A stretch of DNA of 64,000 nt from Erythrobacteraceae bacterium Alg239-R51 (lineage in GTDB: Bacteria > Pseudomonadota > Alphaproteobacteria > Sphingomonadales > Sphingomonadaceae). The notes below the pieces were generated by a model. The model worked only from the letters and a program-made list of their open reading frames with translations, was not told the origin of the DNA and searched no databases. Shown in pieces: positions 16,908 through 26,697 of this stretch. The DNA is taken from positions 1 to 64,000 of the forward strand of contig CAMZOI010000004.1 of the NCBI GenBank assembly GCA_947331495.1. The letters run 5' to 3'. The translations under genes and the position numbers were made by a program. Positions within the stretch are counted from its first letter, which is position 1. Each line of letters starts with the position of its first letter.

Positions 16908-18397
16908 GCGAACGCTGCGACCTGCTGGTCGTCGGCGGCGGCATCAATGGAGCTGGCATCGCCCGGGATGCAGCAGGCCGCGGGTTGAAGGTCTTGCTGG
17001 TCGAAAAGGACGATCTTGCGTCGCACACCTCGTCGGCAAGCACCAAGCTGGTCCATGGTGGGCTGCGCTATCTCGAGAATTTCAAGTTTCGCCTGGTCGC
17101 AGAGAGCCTGCGAGAGCGCGAGGTGCTGTTGCGCAACGCACCTCATATCATCTGGCCGCTACGTTTCGTCATGCCCCACGAGCCCGGCATGCGCCCCAAC
17201 TGGATGCTGCGTATCGGGCTAGCCCTCTACGACAGGCTTGGCGGTCCGAGAACTCTTGCCGGCTCGCATCGTGTTGATCTGCGCAAGGCGCCCCATTGTG
17301 CCAGCCTTCAGGAAAGACTGAGGACCGGGTTTGAATATTCCGATTGCTGGGTCGAGGATTCTCGTCTCGTCGTACTGACCGCGATGGATGCCGAAGCGCG
17401 CGGCGCGAGCGTGCGGACCCGGACCGAATGTGTCGCACTCGACCGACAGCGCGATTGCTGGACAGTGAAATTGCGCTTCGAAAGTACGGAACGCGAGGTG
17501 AAAGCGAGGGCGATCGTCAATGCCGGCGGGCCTTTCGTCGATCGAATGGCCCGGATTGCCCTGGGCCAAGGGACACCGGCGCATCTGCGGCTGGTCAAGG
17601 GCAGCCACATCGTGGTTTCCCGGCGCTATCCGGGCGAGCACGCTTATATCTTCCAGCAACCCGACAGGCGCATTGTGTTCGCCATTCCGTACGAACGCGA
17701 CTTCACCCTGATCGGAACGACAGACCTGTTGTACGAAGACGATCTGGATCGGGTAGAAATTTCGACAGCGGAAAACGATTATCTGCGGGAAGCCGCCTCG
17801 CGCTATTTCAAGAGCGGTATAGCCGTTGACGAGATTGTCTCGACCTTCTCGGGTGTTCGGCCCCTGTATGAGGACAATGCAGGGACCAATTCGACCGTCA
17901 CCCGTGACTATGTCTTCGAACTTGACAGCGATGAGGGCGCACCGATCCTATCGGTTTATGGAGGCAAAATAACGACATATCGCAAGCTTGCCGAGCACGC
18001 GCTGGCAAAGCTCGGCTCGGCACTCCCCATCCCTGGCGAGCCGTGGACCAAGCAGGTTCCGCTTCCGGGCGGCGACATGGCAGGGGCAGATTTCGCAAGG
18101 TTCCTGTGGGAAGCGAGCGACAGCTATGACTGGCTACCCGCCGAGATGCTTCTTCGCCTGTCACGGGCATACGGAACGCGGATTACCAAACTGATCGGCA
18201 AAGCCAGATCACTGAATGACCTAGGCAGGCATTTTGGCGGCGATCTTTACGAGGCCGAGCTCACCTATCTGGTGCGGCATGAATTCGCGCGAACCAGCGA
18301 AGATGTTCTATGGCGCCGAAGCAAGCTCGGATTGCATCTGAATCCTCAGGCCAAGGCTGATGTAGGCGAATGGTTCGATCAGAAGCAGTTGGTTTGA
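16904..18397 (+). CDS. glpD: aerobic glycerol-3-phosphate dehydrogenase
   Basis: A 497-residue FAD enzyme that oxidises glycerol-3-phosphate to DHAP and passes electrons to quinone at the inner membrane. The Rossmann FAD motif is at the N-terminus (LLVVGGGINGAGIARDAAGR), followed by STKLVHGGLRYLENF, IVNAGGPFVDRMA and YGGKITTYRKLAEHA. The ATG overlaps the mtnP stop (ATGA), so it is translationally coupled to it, an odd pairing metabolically. No glpK or glpF is adjacent. Confidence 0.96.
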   Translation: MSERCDLLVVGGGINGAGIARDAAGRGLKVLLVEKDDLASHTSSASTKLVHGGLRYLENFKFRLVAESLREREVLLRNAPHIIWPLRFVMPHEPGMRPNWMLRIGLALYDRLGGPRTLAGSHRVDLRKAPHCASLQERLRTGFEYSDCWVEDSRLVVLTAMDAEARGASVRTRTECVALDRQRDCWTVKLRFESTEREVKARAIVNAGGPFVDRMARIALGQGTPAHLRLVKGSHIVVSRRYPGEHAYIFQQPDRRIVFAIPYERDFTLIGTTDLLYEDDLDRVEISTAENDYLREAASRYFKSGIAVDEIVSTFSGVRPLYEDNAGTNSTVTRDYVFELDSDEGAPILSVYGGKITTYRKLAEHALAKLGSALPIPGEPWTKQVPLPGGDMAGADFARFLWEASDSYDWLPAEMLLRLSRAYGTRITKLIGKARSLNDLGRHFGGDLYEAELTYLVRHEFARTSEDVLWRRSKLGLHLNPQAKADVGEWFDQKQLV

Positions 18398-18494
18398 TCC
18401 GCCGTTACGGAACGCAAGGCAGTCACAAGGCTTGAAAGGGAGATACCTCGCGTCCAAGTGAGCCCATTGCCGCCCCTTTACATTCCGGAGTCCC

Positions 18495-21400
18495 ATGGCC
18501 CTGCACGATCCCAAACCTCTCACGAAAATTTCTCGCCAGGAGGTCCGGGAGGCCTATCGCGCGGAAGAGAACGCATGTGTCGCCGAACGCATGGAACAGG
18601 CATCTCAAGTATCGGCCCGCCATAACGAAGCGGCAAAGCTCGCTATTCGTCTGATCGAAGGCGGGCGAGAGCGCAAGGCAAGCGGGATCGATGCGTTTCT
18701 CCATCAGTACGGACTGGCTACTGAAGAGGGCGTGGCTCTGATGTGTCTTGCCGAGGCGTTGCTGCGAGTTCCCGACGCGCAAACCGCCGACGCGCTGATC
18801 CGCGACAAGATCGGAGATATCGACTGGTCCGAGCATCTTGGCGGAAGCTCGTCTATCTTCGTCAACGCGGCCACCTTCTCGCTGATGCTGACAGGAGAGG
18901 TGCTCGAACGTCCCGAAGAAGCACAAAAGGGCATGGGAACCACGCTCAAGCGGGCCGTCAACCGGCTGGGCGAACCGGTCATTCGCAAGGCTACCTTGCA
19001 AGCCATGCGCATTCTGGGCGGCCAATTCGTGTATGGGCGCACGATCGCGGAATCGCTCAAGCGTGCTTCGCCCGAACGCGCTCGGGGCCTGACGCATAGC
19101 TTCGACATGCTGGGCGAAGCGGCGATGACCTACGCAGATGCCGAGCGGTATCGTGCGAATTACGAGCAAGCCATCGATGCACTGGCGCGCGAAACGACGG
19201 GCAAGGTCACGACTTCACCCGGAATTTCGGTGAAGCTGTCCGCGCTGCATCCAAAATACACTTTCCTTCATGCCGATCTGGCCGTGGCGGATCTTTTGCC
19301 TATCGTCCGTCATCTGATGGTCAAAGCGCGCGATGCGAACATCCATTTCACTATCGATGCGGAAGAGGCGGACCGGCTCGAACTGTCGATGGACATCATC
19401 GAAGCGCTGGTTCGCGATGACAGCCTCTTCATCCGGGAGGACGGCAGCCGCTGGGCAGGGTTTGGCCTTGCCATTCAAGCTTATCAGAAACGTGGCGTAC
19501 CGCTGTGTGACTGGATCGCGCGGCTTGGCCGAAAATACGACCGCCGGTTTTTTGTCCGGCTTGTGAAAGGCGCGTACTGGGATACGGAAATCAAGCTCAG
19601 CCAAGTGGGCGGGTTCGATGATTTTCCGGTCTTCACTCGCAAGCTTGCCACCGATGTCAGCTATCTTGCCTGTGCCGACAAGCTGCTCGCCGCCAATGAT
19701 GTGATCTATCCGGCATTCGCCACACACAACGCCTACACAATCGGTGCGATCAAAGCGCTGGCCGGGGACAAGCATTTCGAATTCCAGCGCCTTCACGGAA
19801 TGGGCGAAGATATTTACGGCGCACTGGCCCAGATCGAGGGCAACCAGAAAACGATGGTCCGTATCTATGCACCGACCGGAACCCACAAGGACCTGCTTGC
19901 CTATCTTGTGCGGCGGCTGCTCGAAAACGGTGCCAACTCCAGTTTTGTCAACCGGATGGCGGACGCCGATATTCCGGCAACCGACCTCGCCACCGATCCC
20001 GTGGCCGATATTGCGAGACTGAAACCCTATCGCAATCCGGCGATACCACGACCAGCTGACATCTTCCCCGGGCGGGTTAATTCGGCGGGTATTGATCTGT
20101 CTGATGCGCTCGTGCGCGAACCGCTGATGGATCGCCTGAGGGCTCTGGACGACAAGCACTGGCTTGCCGAACCGACCTTCATGTCCGGTGCCGAAGGCGA
20201 AGTTGCGCCGATCAACAAGCCGCATGATCTTTCCGCGGAAGTCGGCACGCGTCGCGATGCGCTCGATTTCGAGGTTGAGGAAGCAATTACGCGTGCCGAA
20301 GCAATCCAGCCTGGATGGAACGCTCTGGGCGGCGAACGACGGGCGCTATTGCTCGAAGCGGCGGCCGATCTGTTCGAAGATCACACCGACGAATTTCTCA
20401 GCCTGTGCCAACGGGAAGCTGGCAAGACTCTGCAGGACGCGGTGCTGGAATTGCGCGAGGCGGTCGATTTCCTGCGCTACTACGCAACCGAGGCGCGGCG
20501 CCTGTTCTCCCGTCCGATCGCGTTACCTGGACCGACCGGCGAGGAGAACCGGCTGGAACTGGTCGGGCGCGGCGTGTTTGCGACTATCAGCCCGTGGAAC
20601 TTTCCATTGGCAATCTTCATCGGTCCACCCGCTGCGGCGCTTGCGGCCGGCAACACGGTCATCGCCAAGCCGGCGCAACAAACCCCCCTGATTGCCGCGC
20701 TCGCCGTGCGCCTGTGCCATGAGGCGGGCATTCCACCTGAAGCGTTCCAGCTCTTGCCGGGCGCCGGAGAAGTCGGCGAGATGATTACCGCCGACCCGCG
20801 AATTGCCGGCGTGGCATTTACCGGTTCGACCCAGACCGCACAGGCGATCAACCGCGGCCTCGCCGCGCGCGAGGGACCGATTGCGTCCTTCATTGCCGAA
20901 ACGGGCGGCCAGAATGCGATGATCATTGATTCGACCGCTTTGCCCGAACAGGTTACGCGGGACGTCGTCGCCTCGGCCTTCCAAAGCGCTGGACAGCGAT
21001 GTTCGGCCCTGCGCGTGCTGCATATCCAGGACGATGTCTATGACGAGATGCTCGGGATGATCCGAGGCGCGTTTGAAGCACTTACGCTGGGCGACCCTGA
21101 AGATCTCGCGACTGATGTGGGACCGGTAATAGATCCCGACGCCAAGGCGGCGCTCGAGCGCCACGTAGCGCGCCGCAAGAAGGGCGGGCGGAACGTCTGG
21201 CGCCGTCGCTTGCACCGCGGCGCTGGCGCGGGATGCTACGTCGCGCCCACGATCATCGAGATCGATTCGATACTCGACCTCAAACGCGAAAACTTCGGCC
21301 CAATCCTCCACGTTGTGCGTTATCGCGCAGCCGATCTAGGTCGCGTGATGGACGATATTAATGCGACTGGATACGGTCTCACCTTGGGGCTTCACAGTCG

Positions 21401-21632
21401 AAACAATGATACGCGCGCGTTCATCGAAGCACGATGCAAGGTCGGTAATTTCTACGTCAACCGCAACCAGATAGGCGCGGTAGTGGAAAGCCAGCCCTTC
21501 GGTGGCGAAGGCATGTCGGGTACCGGTCCCAAAGCAGGCGGTCCCAATTACGTGGCTCGCTTCGCGACCGAGCGTGTCGTCTGCATCGATACGACCGCCG
21601 CCGGCGGCAACGCCACGTTGCTGGCCAGTTAA
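18495..21632 (+). CDS. putA: bifunctional proline dehydrogenase / delta-1-pyrroline-5-carboxylate dehydrogenase
   Basis: A 1045-residue PutA oxidising proline to glutamate in two steps. The FAD barrel occupies about residues 140-470 (e.g. RFFVRLVKGAYWD, FATHNAYTIG). The aldehyde dehydrogenase part covers about 550-1030, with TISPWNFPLAIF, the base Glu in IAETGGQNAM and the nucleophile Cys in SAGQRCSALR. No N-terminal ribbon-helix-helix domain is present, so it is the short, non-DNA-binding form. An SD-like CGGAG precedes ATG 18495. A 14-bp inverted repeat lies 13 bp after its stop. Confidence 0.97.
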   Translation: MALHDPKPLTKISRQEVREAYRAEENACVAERMEQASQVSARHNEAAKLAIRLIEGGRERKASGIDAFLHQYGLATEEGVALMCLAEALLRVPDAQTADALIRDKIGDIDWSEHLGGSSSIFVNAATFSLMLTGEVLERPEEAQKGMGTTLKRAVNRLGEPVIRKATLQAMRILGGQFVYGRTIAESLKRASPERARGLTHSFDMLGEAAMTYADAERYRANYEQAIDALARETTGKVTTSPGISVKLSALHPKYTFLHADLAVADLLPIVRHLMVKARDANIHFTIDAEEADRLELSMDIIEALVRDDSLFIREDGSRWAGFGLAIQAYQKRGVPLCDWIARLGRKYDRRFFVRLVKGAYWDTEIKLSQVGGFDDFPVFTRKLATDVSYLACADKLLAANDVIYPAFATHNAYTIGAIKALAGDKHFEFQRLHGMGEDIYGALAQIEGNQKTMVRIYAPTGTHKDLLAYLVRRLLENGANSSFVNRMADADIPATDLATDPVADIARLKPYRNPAIPRPADIFPGRVNSAGIDLSDALVREPLMDRLRALDDKHWLAEPTFMSGAEGEVAPINKPHDLSAEVGTRRDALDFEVEEAITRAEAIQPGWNALGGERRALLLEAAADLFEDHTDEFLSLCQREAGKTLQDAVLELREAVDFLRYYATEARRLFSRPIALPGPTGEENRLELVGRGVFATISPWNFPLAIFIGPPAAALAAGNTVIAKPAQQTPLIAALAVRLCHEAGIPPEAFQLLPGAGEVGEMITADPRIAGVAFTGSTQTAQAINRGLAAREGPIASFIAETGGQNAMIIDSTALPEQVTRDVVASAFQSAGQRCSALRVLHIQDDVYDEMLGMIRGAFEALTLGDPEDLATDVGPVIDPDAKAALERHVARRKKGGRNVWRRRLHRGAGAGCYVAPTIIEIDSILDLKRENFGPILHVVRYRAADLGRVMDDINATGYGLTLGLHSRNNDTRAFIEARCKVGNFYVNRNQIGAVVESQPFGGEGMSGTGPKAGGPNYVARFATERVVCIDTTAAGGNATLLAS

Positions 21633-21645
21633 GTCATGTATAACC

Positions 21646-21686
21646 CATTGCGAAGGCATGCCGAATGCAGGTATGCCTTCGCAATG
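21646..21686. promoter_or_regulatory. perfect 14-bp inverted repeat between putA and next gene
   Basis: The left arm CATTGCGAAGGCAT (21646-21659) and right arm ATGCCTTCGCAATG (21673-21686) are exact reverse complements around a 13-nt loop. The right arm ends with the ATG at 21684 that I take as the start of the following gene. No T-run follows, so it is not a standard intrinsic terminator. It could block that start codon, stop 3' exonucleases at the putA mRNA end, or bind a dimeric protein. Confidence 0.85.
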
Positions 21687-22208
21687 GTTCGCACCTTCCA
21701 TTTGTTCATCGTGCTGGTCGGCCTTTTATGGGCGCCCGCAGTGCAGGCCGACGTTCAGCTCAGCTTTCATAGTTTCAACGGTTCGATTTTCTTCGGGCGG
21801 TATCCGCACACATTCGTGGTGCTCGAAGGCGAACTCGATGATGGCACGCCTATTGCGGAGAATTACGGCTTTTCAGCCAAGCGCGCCACGCCGGCCGTCC
21901 TACGAGGTCCGGTCGAACATATGATCTTGGTGGAGGACGCGAAATGGATCGGGAAGACCAACCGACACTTCACGGTGACGATCGACGACGCGAAATACTG
22001 GGCATTGCGCAAGGAAGTCGATCGATGGCGTGATGCTCCCGGCAGATTTTACGATCTTGGCACGCGGAACTGCATCCACTTCGTCGGCACGATCGCGAAA
22101 ATCGTCGGGGTGCGCGTCGACTATCCTAAAAACATGCTGCGCAGACCCAAGTCCTGGTTGAATCACATCGTTGAACGCAACCCCGAAGTGAAAGGAACGC
22201 AGTTCTGA
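21684..22208 (+). CDS. exported protein of unknown function, possible cysteine-peptidase-like fold
   Basis: A 174-residue protein with a signal peptide (MVRTFHLFIVLVGLLWAPAVQA). The mature part has SFHSFNGSIFFGRYPHTFVV near its start and GTRNCIHFVGTIAKIVG near residue 135. A His followed later by an Asn-Cys pair resembles arrangements in permuted NlpC/P60-like or papain-like envelope enzymes, but I cannot assign a family. A longer frame from ATG 21636 would put hydrophilic residues before the signal peptide. The chosen start lies inside a perfect inverted repeat. Confidence 0.6.
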   Translation: MVRTFHLFIVLVGLLWAPAVQADVQLSFHSFNGSIFFGRYPHTFVVLEGELDDGTPIAENYGFSAKRATPAVLRGPVEHMILVEDAKWIGKTNRHFTVTIDDAKYWALRKEVDRWRDAPGRFYDLGTRNCIHFVGTIAKIVGVRVDYPKNMLRRPKSWLNHIVERNPEVKGTQF

Positions 22209-22268
22209 TCGGCGGATAATCGTAACGGTTGGCTTGCTCCGGGCAGCGCTCTCGGGAATTGTTGCACG

Positions 22269-22823
22269 ATGGCGATTCTTTCCGATAAGTGGATCCGCGA
22301 CAAGGCTCGTAGCGATGGGATGATCGAACCGTTCGTCGAGGCTCAGAGACGCGAAGGCGCAATCAGCTACGGTCTGTCAAGCTTCGGATACGATGCGCGG
22401 GTCGCCCCGGAGTTCAAGATATTTACCAATGTCGATAGTGCGGTTGTCGACCCAAAGGATTTCGCCTCCAACAGTTTCGTCGATCGCGAAACCGATATTT
22501 GCGTCATTCCGCCCAACAGTTTTGCGCTTGCCAGGACCGTCGAATATTTCCGCGTACCGGAAGACGTGCTGGTCATCTGTCTGGGCAAGTCGACCTATGC
22601 GCGATGTGGAATAATCGTGAACGTGACTCCGCTCGAACCGGGCTGGGAAGGTCATGTTACGCTCGAATTCTCGAACACGACGCCATTGCCGGCAAAGATC
22701 TATGCCAATGAGGGCGCATGCCAGTTTCTGTTCCTGCAGGGAAATGAGCGGCCGGAAGTCACTTATGCCGACCGGGCTGGCAAATATATGGGCCAGCGGG
22801 GAGTGACCTTGCCACGGCTCTGA
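22269..22823 (+). CDS. dcd: dCTP deaminase
   Basis: A 184-residue enzyme deaminating dCTP to dUTP for thymidylate synthesis. Family marks are [10 protein letters not shown], the [20 protein letters not shown] segment with the catalytic Glu and phosphate-binding residues, and a C-terminal [19 protein letters not shown] tail that closes over the nucleotide. It lies alone between the unknown exported protein and the reductase gene, all on the plus strand. Confidence 0.97.
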   Translation: MAILSDKWIRDKARSDGMIEPFVEAQRREGAISYGLSSFGYDARVAPEFKIFTNVDSAVVDPKDFASNSFVDRETDICVIPPNSFALARTVEYFRVPEDVLVICLGKSTYARCGIIVNVTPLEPGWEGHVTLEFSNTTPLPAKIYANEGACQFLFLQGNERPEVTYADRAGKYMGQRGVTLPRL

Positions 22824-22887
22824 CGCTGCGTCTTTGACTTCATGCGTCGGCAGGCGCAAATCGCTATCCTCAACTGGGAGAGCATGA

Positions 22888-24063
22888 ATGGCCGAGGCAG
22901 AATTCGATATCGTCGTCTATGGAGCGACCGGATATACCGGCAGGCTCGTGGCCGAGCATTTCGTACGCGAATATGGTAGTCGTGAGGACGGTCCGAAATG
23001 GGCCATGGCGGGCCGCAGCGAAGACAAGCTGACTGCAGTTCGCGACGAGATCGGCGCGCCCGGGTCTACGCCGATGATCGTGGCGGACGCCTCCGACCCG
23101 GCAAGTCTCGAGTCGATGTGCAAACGCACGAAGGTGGTCCTCACAACCGTCGGCCCATACCAGCTATACGGCGATACCCTGGTGGAGGCCTGCGTGAAGA
23201 CGGGTACCGATTATGCCGATCTGTGCGGCGAGCCGGCATGGATGCGCGAACAGATCGACAAACATCACGATGCCGCCAGAAAAAGCGGTGCGCGCATCTG
23301 CTTTTCAAGCGGCTTCGATTCGATTCCTTTCGATCTTGGCGTCCTGATGCTCCAGAAAGAGGGGCAAGCGAAGCATGGCTCGCCCGCGCCACGGGTGAAG
23401 GGTCGGGTCCGTGCGATGCAGGGGACATTCTCCGGTGGCACCGCCGCCAGTCTGACCGCGACGATGAAGAATGCAGCCAAAAACCCCTCGGTGATCAAGG
23501 TGCTGAACGATCCCTTTGGTCTGACGCCCGGCTTTGCCGGTCCGGACCAGCCCGGTGGCATGATCCCGCGCTACGAAGACGAACTGGGCAAATGGGCCGC
23601 ACCGTTCATCATGGCGACCATCAATACCAAGAATGTCCACCGTACCAATTTCCTGCGCGATCACCCCTACGGTACCGATTTCAAATATGACGAGATGACA
23701 CTGACCAGCCCGGGCGAGGCGGGCAAGAAGGCTGCGAATGCAGTTGTCGAACTGCTCAAGAACCCGTTCGGCGCGAAACCGCCCAAGCCCGGCGAAGGAC
23801 CGAGCAAGGAAGAGCGTGAGAACGGGTTTTACGACATTCTGTTCGTTGGCGAATGGCCCGATGGCAAGCGGTTGCACTACGCGGTAAAGGGCAAGTACGA
23901 TCCCGGTTATGGTTCGACCAGTCGAATGCTGGCCGAAACAGGCATGGCGCTACTTGCCAGCGACGCTGGCGGAGGCGTTGGAACGCCCGGTTCCTTCCTT
24001 GGCGAGGCACTTGTCGAGCGCCTGCGCGAACATGCCGCGCTGACTTTCGCGGTCGAACAGTAA
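22888..24063 (+). CDS. saccharopine dehydrogenase-like / trans-acting enoyl reductase family protein
   Basis: A 391-residue NAD(P)-binding protein. The N-terminal Rossmann motif is VVYGATGYTGRLVAEHF, followed by TVGPYQLYGDTLVEACVKTG and CFSSGFDSIPFDLGV, all typical of the bacterial proteins related to mycobacterial trans-acting enoyl reductases and eukaryotic SCCPDH. The substrate is unknown; a lipid-related reduction is the family guess. It is convergent with the TonB receptor gene. Confidence 0.85.
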   Translation: MAEAEFDIVVYGATGYTGRLVAEHFVREYGSREDGPKWAMAGRSEDKLTAVRDEIGAPGSTPMIVADASDPASLESMCKRTKVVLTTVGPYQLYGDTLVEACVKTGTDYADLCGEPAWMREQIDKHHDAARKSGARICFSSGFDSIPFDLGVLMLQKEGQAKHGSPAPRVKGRVRAMQGTFSGGTAASLTATMKNAAKNPSVIKVLNDPFGLTPGFAGPDQPGGMIPRYEDELGKWAAPFIMATINTKNVHRTNFLRDHPYGTDFKYDEMTLTSPGEAGKKAANAVVELLKNPFGAKPPKPGEGPSKEERENGFYDILFVGEWPDGKRLHYAVKGKYDPGYGSTSRMLAETGMALLASDAGGGVGTPGSFLGEALVERLREHAALTFAVEQ

Positions 24064-24120
24064 GAGCTTACGTTTCGTGACCTCCGATCATTCCCGGACT
24101 GTCTGCCTCACGCACGCCGA

Positions 24121-26328
24121 CTAGAAACTCGCACGGATGCTGGCCGTGAAGTTACGGCCAGCCAGAGGCACGAAATCCTTGGTGAAACTGGTGTGCCGTC
24201 GTCCCGTGACGTCGAAAATATTGTCACCTTGCAAGAGTAAGGTGACAGTATTGTCGCCGCGGACTGGCCGCCAGGAAAGCGAGGCGTTGACGAACGTATA
24301 GCCGTCCGTAGCCGTTTCGAACGGCGCTACGTCTTCCTGCTCATCGAACCATTCGACCTCGCCCCGGACATCAAACCGCGCGGTCGAGGCTTCGAGCGCG
24401 CCAGCAAAATGGAGGGGAGGAATGCGTGGCACGGACGTACCATCGTCCAGATCGGCATCGACATACTCGCCGCGCACGACGGTTCCAACCGTCAGATAGC
24501 CGGTGTCGATGAAATCGTAGGCAAGTTCGCCTTCGACGCCCGTATAGGTGGCGTTCTGCTGGAGAAACAGGAAAACCGGGAGATCGTCCTCTTCCTCGCC
24601 GTTCTGGGCGAGATAGATGTAATCGTCGAACCAGTTCTTATACGCTGCAATCTTGAAAGATGCGTCGCCGAACCCGCCTCGGGCATAGACCTCGCCCCCC
24701 CATGACCTTTCCGCCTCGAGATTGGGATCGCCGATTTCGAAAGCCTGTGTGGCGATATGCGGTCCGTTCGAGAAGAGTTCCTCGCCCGACGGCGCACGCG
24801 CAACACGGGAAACATTGATTCCAGTGCGGATGTTGACCGTCGGCTCGTATGCAAAACCGATCGCGCCCGATGCCAGGTCGAACTCACGGCGAATCCCGAA
24901 TTCATCCGAAGCCACGACTGTTTTTTCGAACCGACCCGACCCTTCGATTTGAAACGGTCCATCGCCAAATTCCTGCAGCGCGAAAAATGCGTACTGGTCA
25001 GTTACATTCGGCGCGACAAAAGCTTCGGCTCCGATAGCCTCGAAATCGCGGAAGTAATACTGGAAGCCGACGGAACCGCGCCATGCTCCGCGATCATTCT
25101 GTACAAGCTCCATCCGCGATTCGATGCCTTCGACATCGAACACGGTTCCGATTTCCTCGCCTTCGAACTCGGTATGCGTGTAGTCGGAATAGCCACCACG
25201 AATGCGCAGGCGCTCGAAAAATCCGTCTCCCAGAAATACGTCGCCGCGAAGGTCGGCCCGGTATTGCCGCAAGCCGATGCTGACCCGCTCTTCCTCTTCT
25301 TCCTCGCCACCCTCTTCTGCGACACCTAGTTCTTCCCCGTGATGATGCCCTGCTCCGGGCCTGCCGGGGACACCGTATTCGGTATCGTAAACGCCGAACG
25401 ACACGCCCAGCGTACTGTCGCCGCGGAAGAAGGCCACGCCACCATTCGCGCTCCATGTTTCGGTCGCGCTATTGGGTAGAAACCCACGCTGTTCGGCTGC
25501 TTCGCGAAGCTCCTCGGCCTCTTCGAACTCGCCCTCTTCCGCCTCTTCGGCGGCCTCTGCCAGTAATTCGGCGCGCAATTGCGGCGCAACGGTAAAGCCA
25601 GACACTTCGAGGTCATCCGTTTCGCGCCAGGAACCGTCGGCATGTATAACAAAGCCGCTATCGCCGACGCGCATGTCGACCGAACCGCCGAATTCCCGAA
25701 GGTCGCTCGCAGTATCGCCGCGGGCCAGAAAATCGAAGTGGACCGGTTCTGCCGGGATGCGCCGCGGAATACGCTTGTCGATGACATTTACCGCCCCGCC
25801 AATCGCCTGGCTGCCAAACAGCAGCACGGCCGGTCCGCGCAGGACTTCGATACTTTCGGCGGTAAGCGGATCGATCGAAACGGCGTGATCGTCCGAAGTG
25901 TTCGAGGCGTCGATCGCGCCGATTCCGTCGACCAGTACCTTGACCCGTTCGCCGGCAAACCCGCGAAGTATCGGGCGCGAAGCTCCGGGCGCGAAGCCGC
26001 TTGCCGAAACGCCAGGCTGGCTGTCCAGAACGTCGCCAAGCTGCCCGGCAAGATTGCGCTGAAGCTCTTCACCTTCGACGACATCGGTCCCGGCAAGCAA
26101 ATCGAAATCTCGCAACCCCTGGGCGCTGACGATAATTGTTCCATCCTGCCCGATCCGCCGATCGTGCAGATCGTCTTCCACCGTACCATCGTCCTGCATG
26201 GGCGCTGCAGACTGTTCGGGTGCGGCAGGCTCGCGCGCCTGACCATGGGCAAGGCTACTTGTGCAAAACGCAGCGACCGAAGCGGACAAGGCAAGGCGGC
26301 GAAGGGGGTTCTTCATATGATACAACAT
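24121..26328 (-). CDS. TonB-dependent outer-membrane receptor, ZnuD-like (zinc uptake)
   Basis: A 735-residue receptor: signal peptide, plug domain (about 60-200, with GQLGDVLDSQPGVSASGF and VLRGPAVLLFGSQAIGGAVN) and a 22-strand barrel ending in ASF. Two loops are rich in metal-binding residues: an acidic stretch with repeated EEAEEGEFEEAEE, and YGVPGRPGAGHHHGEELG followed by a Glu run. The YGVPG-His/Glu loop is characteristic of ZnuD-type zinc receptors. The ATG at 26328 has a good SD (GGGGGAG); a second ATG at 26316 would shorten it by four residues. No Zur box could be assigned confidently. Confidence 0.85.
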   Translation of the reverse strand: MLYHMKNPLRRLALSASVAAFCTSSLAHGQAREPAAPEQSAAPMQDDGTVEDDLHDRRIGQDGTIIVSAQGLRDFDLLAGTDVVEGEELQRNLAGQLGDVLDSQPGVSASGFAPGASRPILRGFAGERVKVLVDGIGAIDASNTSDDHAVSIDPLTAESIEVLRGPAVLLFGSQAIGGAVNVIDKRIPRRIPAEPVHFDFLARGDTASDLREFGGSVDMRVGDSGFVIHADGSWRETDDLEVSGFTVAPQLRAELLAEAAEEAEEGEFEEAEELREAAEQRGFLPNSATETWSANGGVAFFRGDSTLGVSFGVYDTEYGVPGRPGAGHHHGEELGVAEEGGEEEEEERVSIGLRQYRADLRGDVFLGDGFFERLRIRGGYSDYTHTEFEGEEIGTVFDVEGIESRMELVQNDRGAWRGSVGFQYYFRDFEAIGAEAFVAPNVTDQYAFFALQEFGDGPFQIEGSGRFEKTVVASDEFGIRREFDLASGAIGFAYEPTVNIRTGINVSRVARAPSGEELFSNGPHIATQAFEIGDPNLEAERSWGGEVYARGGFGDASFKIAAYKNWFDDYIYLAQNGEEEDDLPVFLFLQQNATYTGVEGELAYDFIDTGYLTVGTVVRGEYVDADLDDGTSVPRIPPLHFAGALEASTARFDVRGEVEWFDEQEDVAPFETATDGYTFVNASLSWRPVRGDNTVTLLLQGDNIFDVTGRRHTSFTKDFVPLAGRNFTASIRASF

Positions 26329-26475
26329 ATCGCTCCCCCTACCGTATCTTTTGCTTTAATCAAGTCTTCAATGTCATTGAATCGATATCATCCGACGAAC
26401 GGAGCTGGCCGACCGAACGAGCCGCCCATCGCTGCGACTACTACATGCCTCGGTACAGTCCGGAATGAAGGATAA

Positions 26476-26550
26476 TGGAGCGGGCGAGGCGATTCGAACG
26501 CCCGACCCCAACCTTGGCAAGGTTGTGCTCTACCCCTGAGCTACGCCCGC
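26476..26550 (-). tRNA. tRNA-Gly (GCC)
   Basis: Read on the minus strand it begins GCGGGCGTAGCTCAGGGGTA and folds as a cloverleaf: a 7-bp acceptor stem GCGGGCG/CGCCCGC, D arm, an anticodon stem AACCT/AGGTT with loop TTGCCAA (anticodon GCC), and a T arm with GTTCGAATC. The discriminator and CCA are encoded (TCCA). 75 nt including CCA. Confidence 0.97.
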
Positions 26551-26697
26551 TCACTGACGCTTCCGGACCTGCGAGGATCTCGGTAGGGAGGCGGCCAATT
26601 AGCAGCGGCCCGACCGACTCGCAAGCCCAAAAATCGGTTCGCGCTGGGCCCTTGCCGTACTTGGCTCCTTCCTTCACATTCGCTTTGAAATGCCCAC

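Noticed and set aside
19215-20225. 336-codon minus-strand frame within putA
   Set aside because: Antisense shadow of a clear PutA; no recognisable domain.
26310-26410. Possible Zur operator near the ZnuD-like start (GATATGTTGTATC)
   Set aside because: Only the outer bases are palindromic and it overlaps the start codon; not convincing without comparison to other Zur sites.
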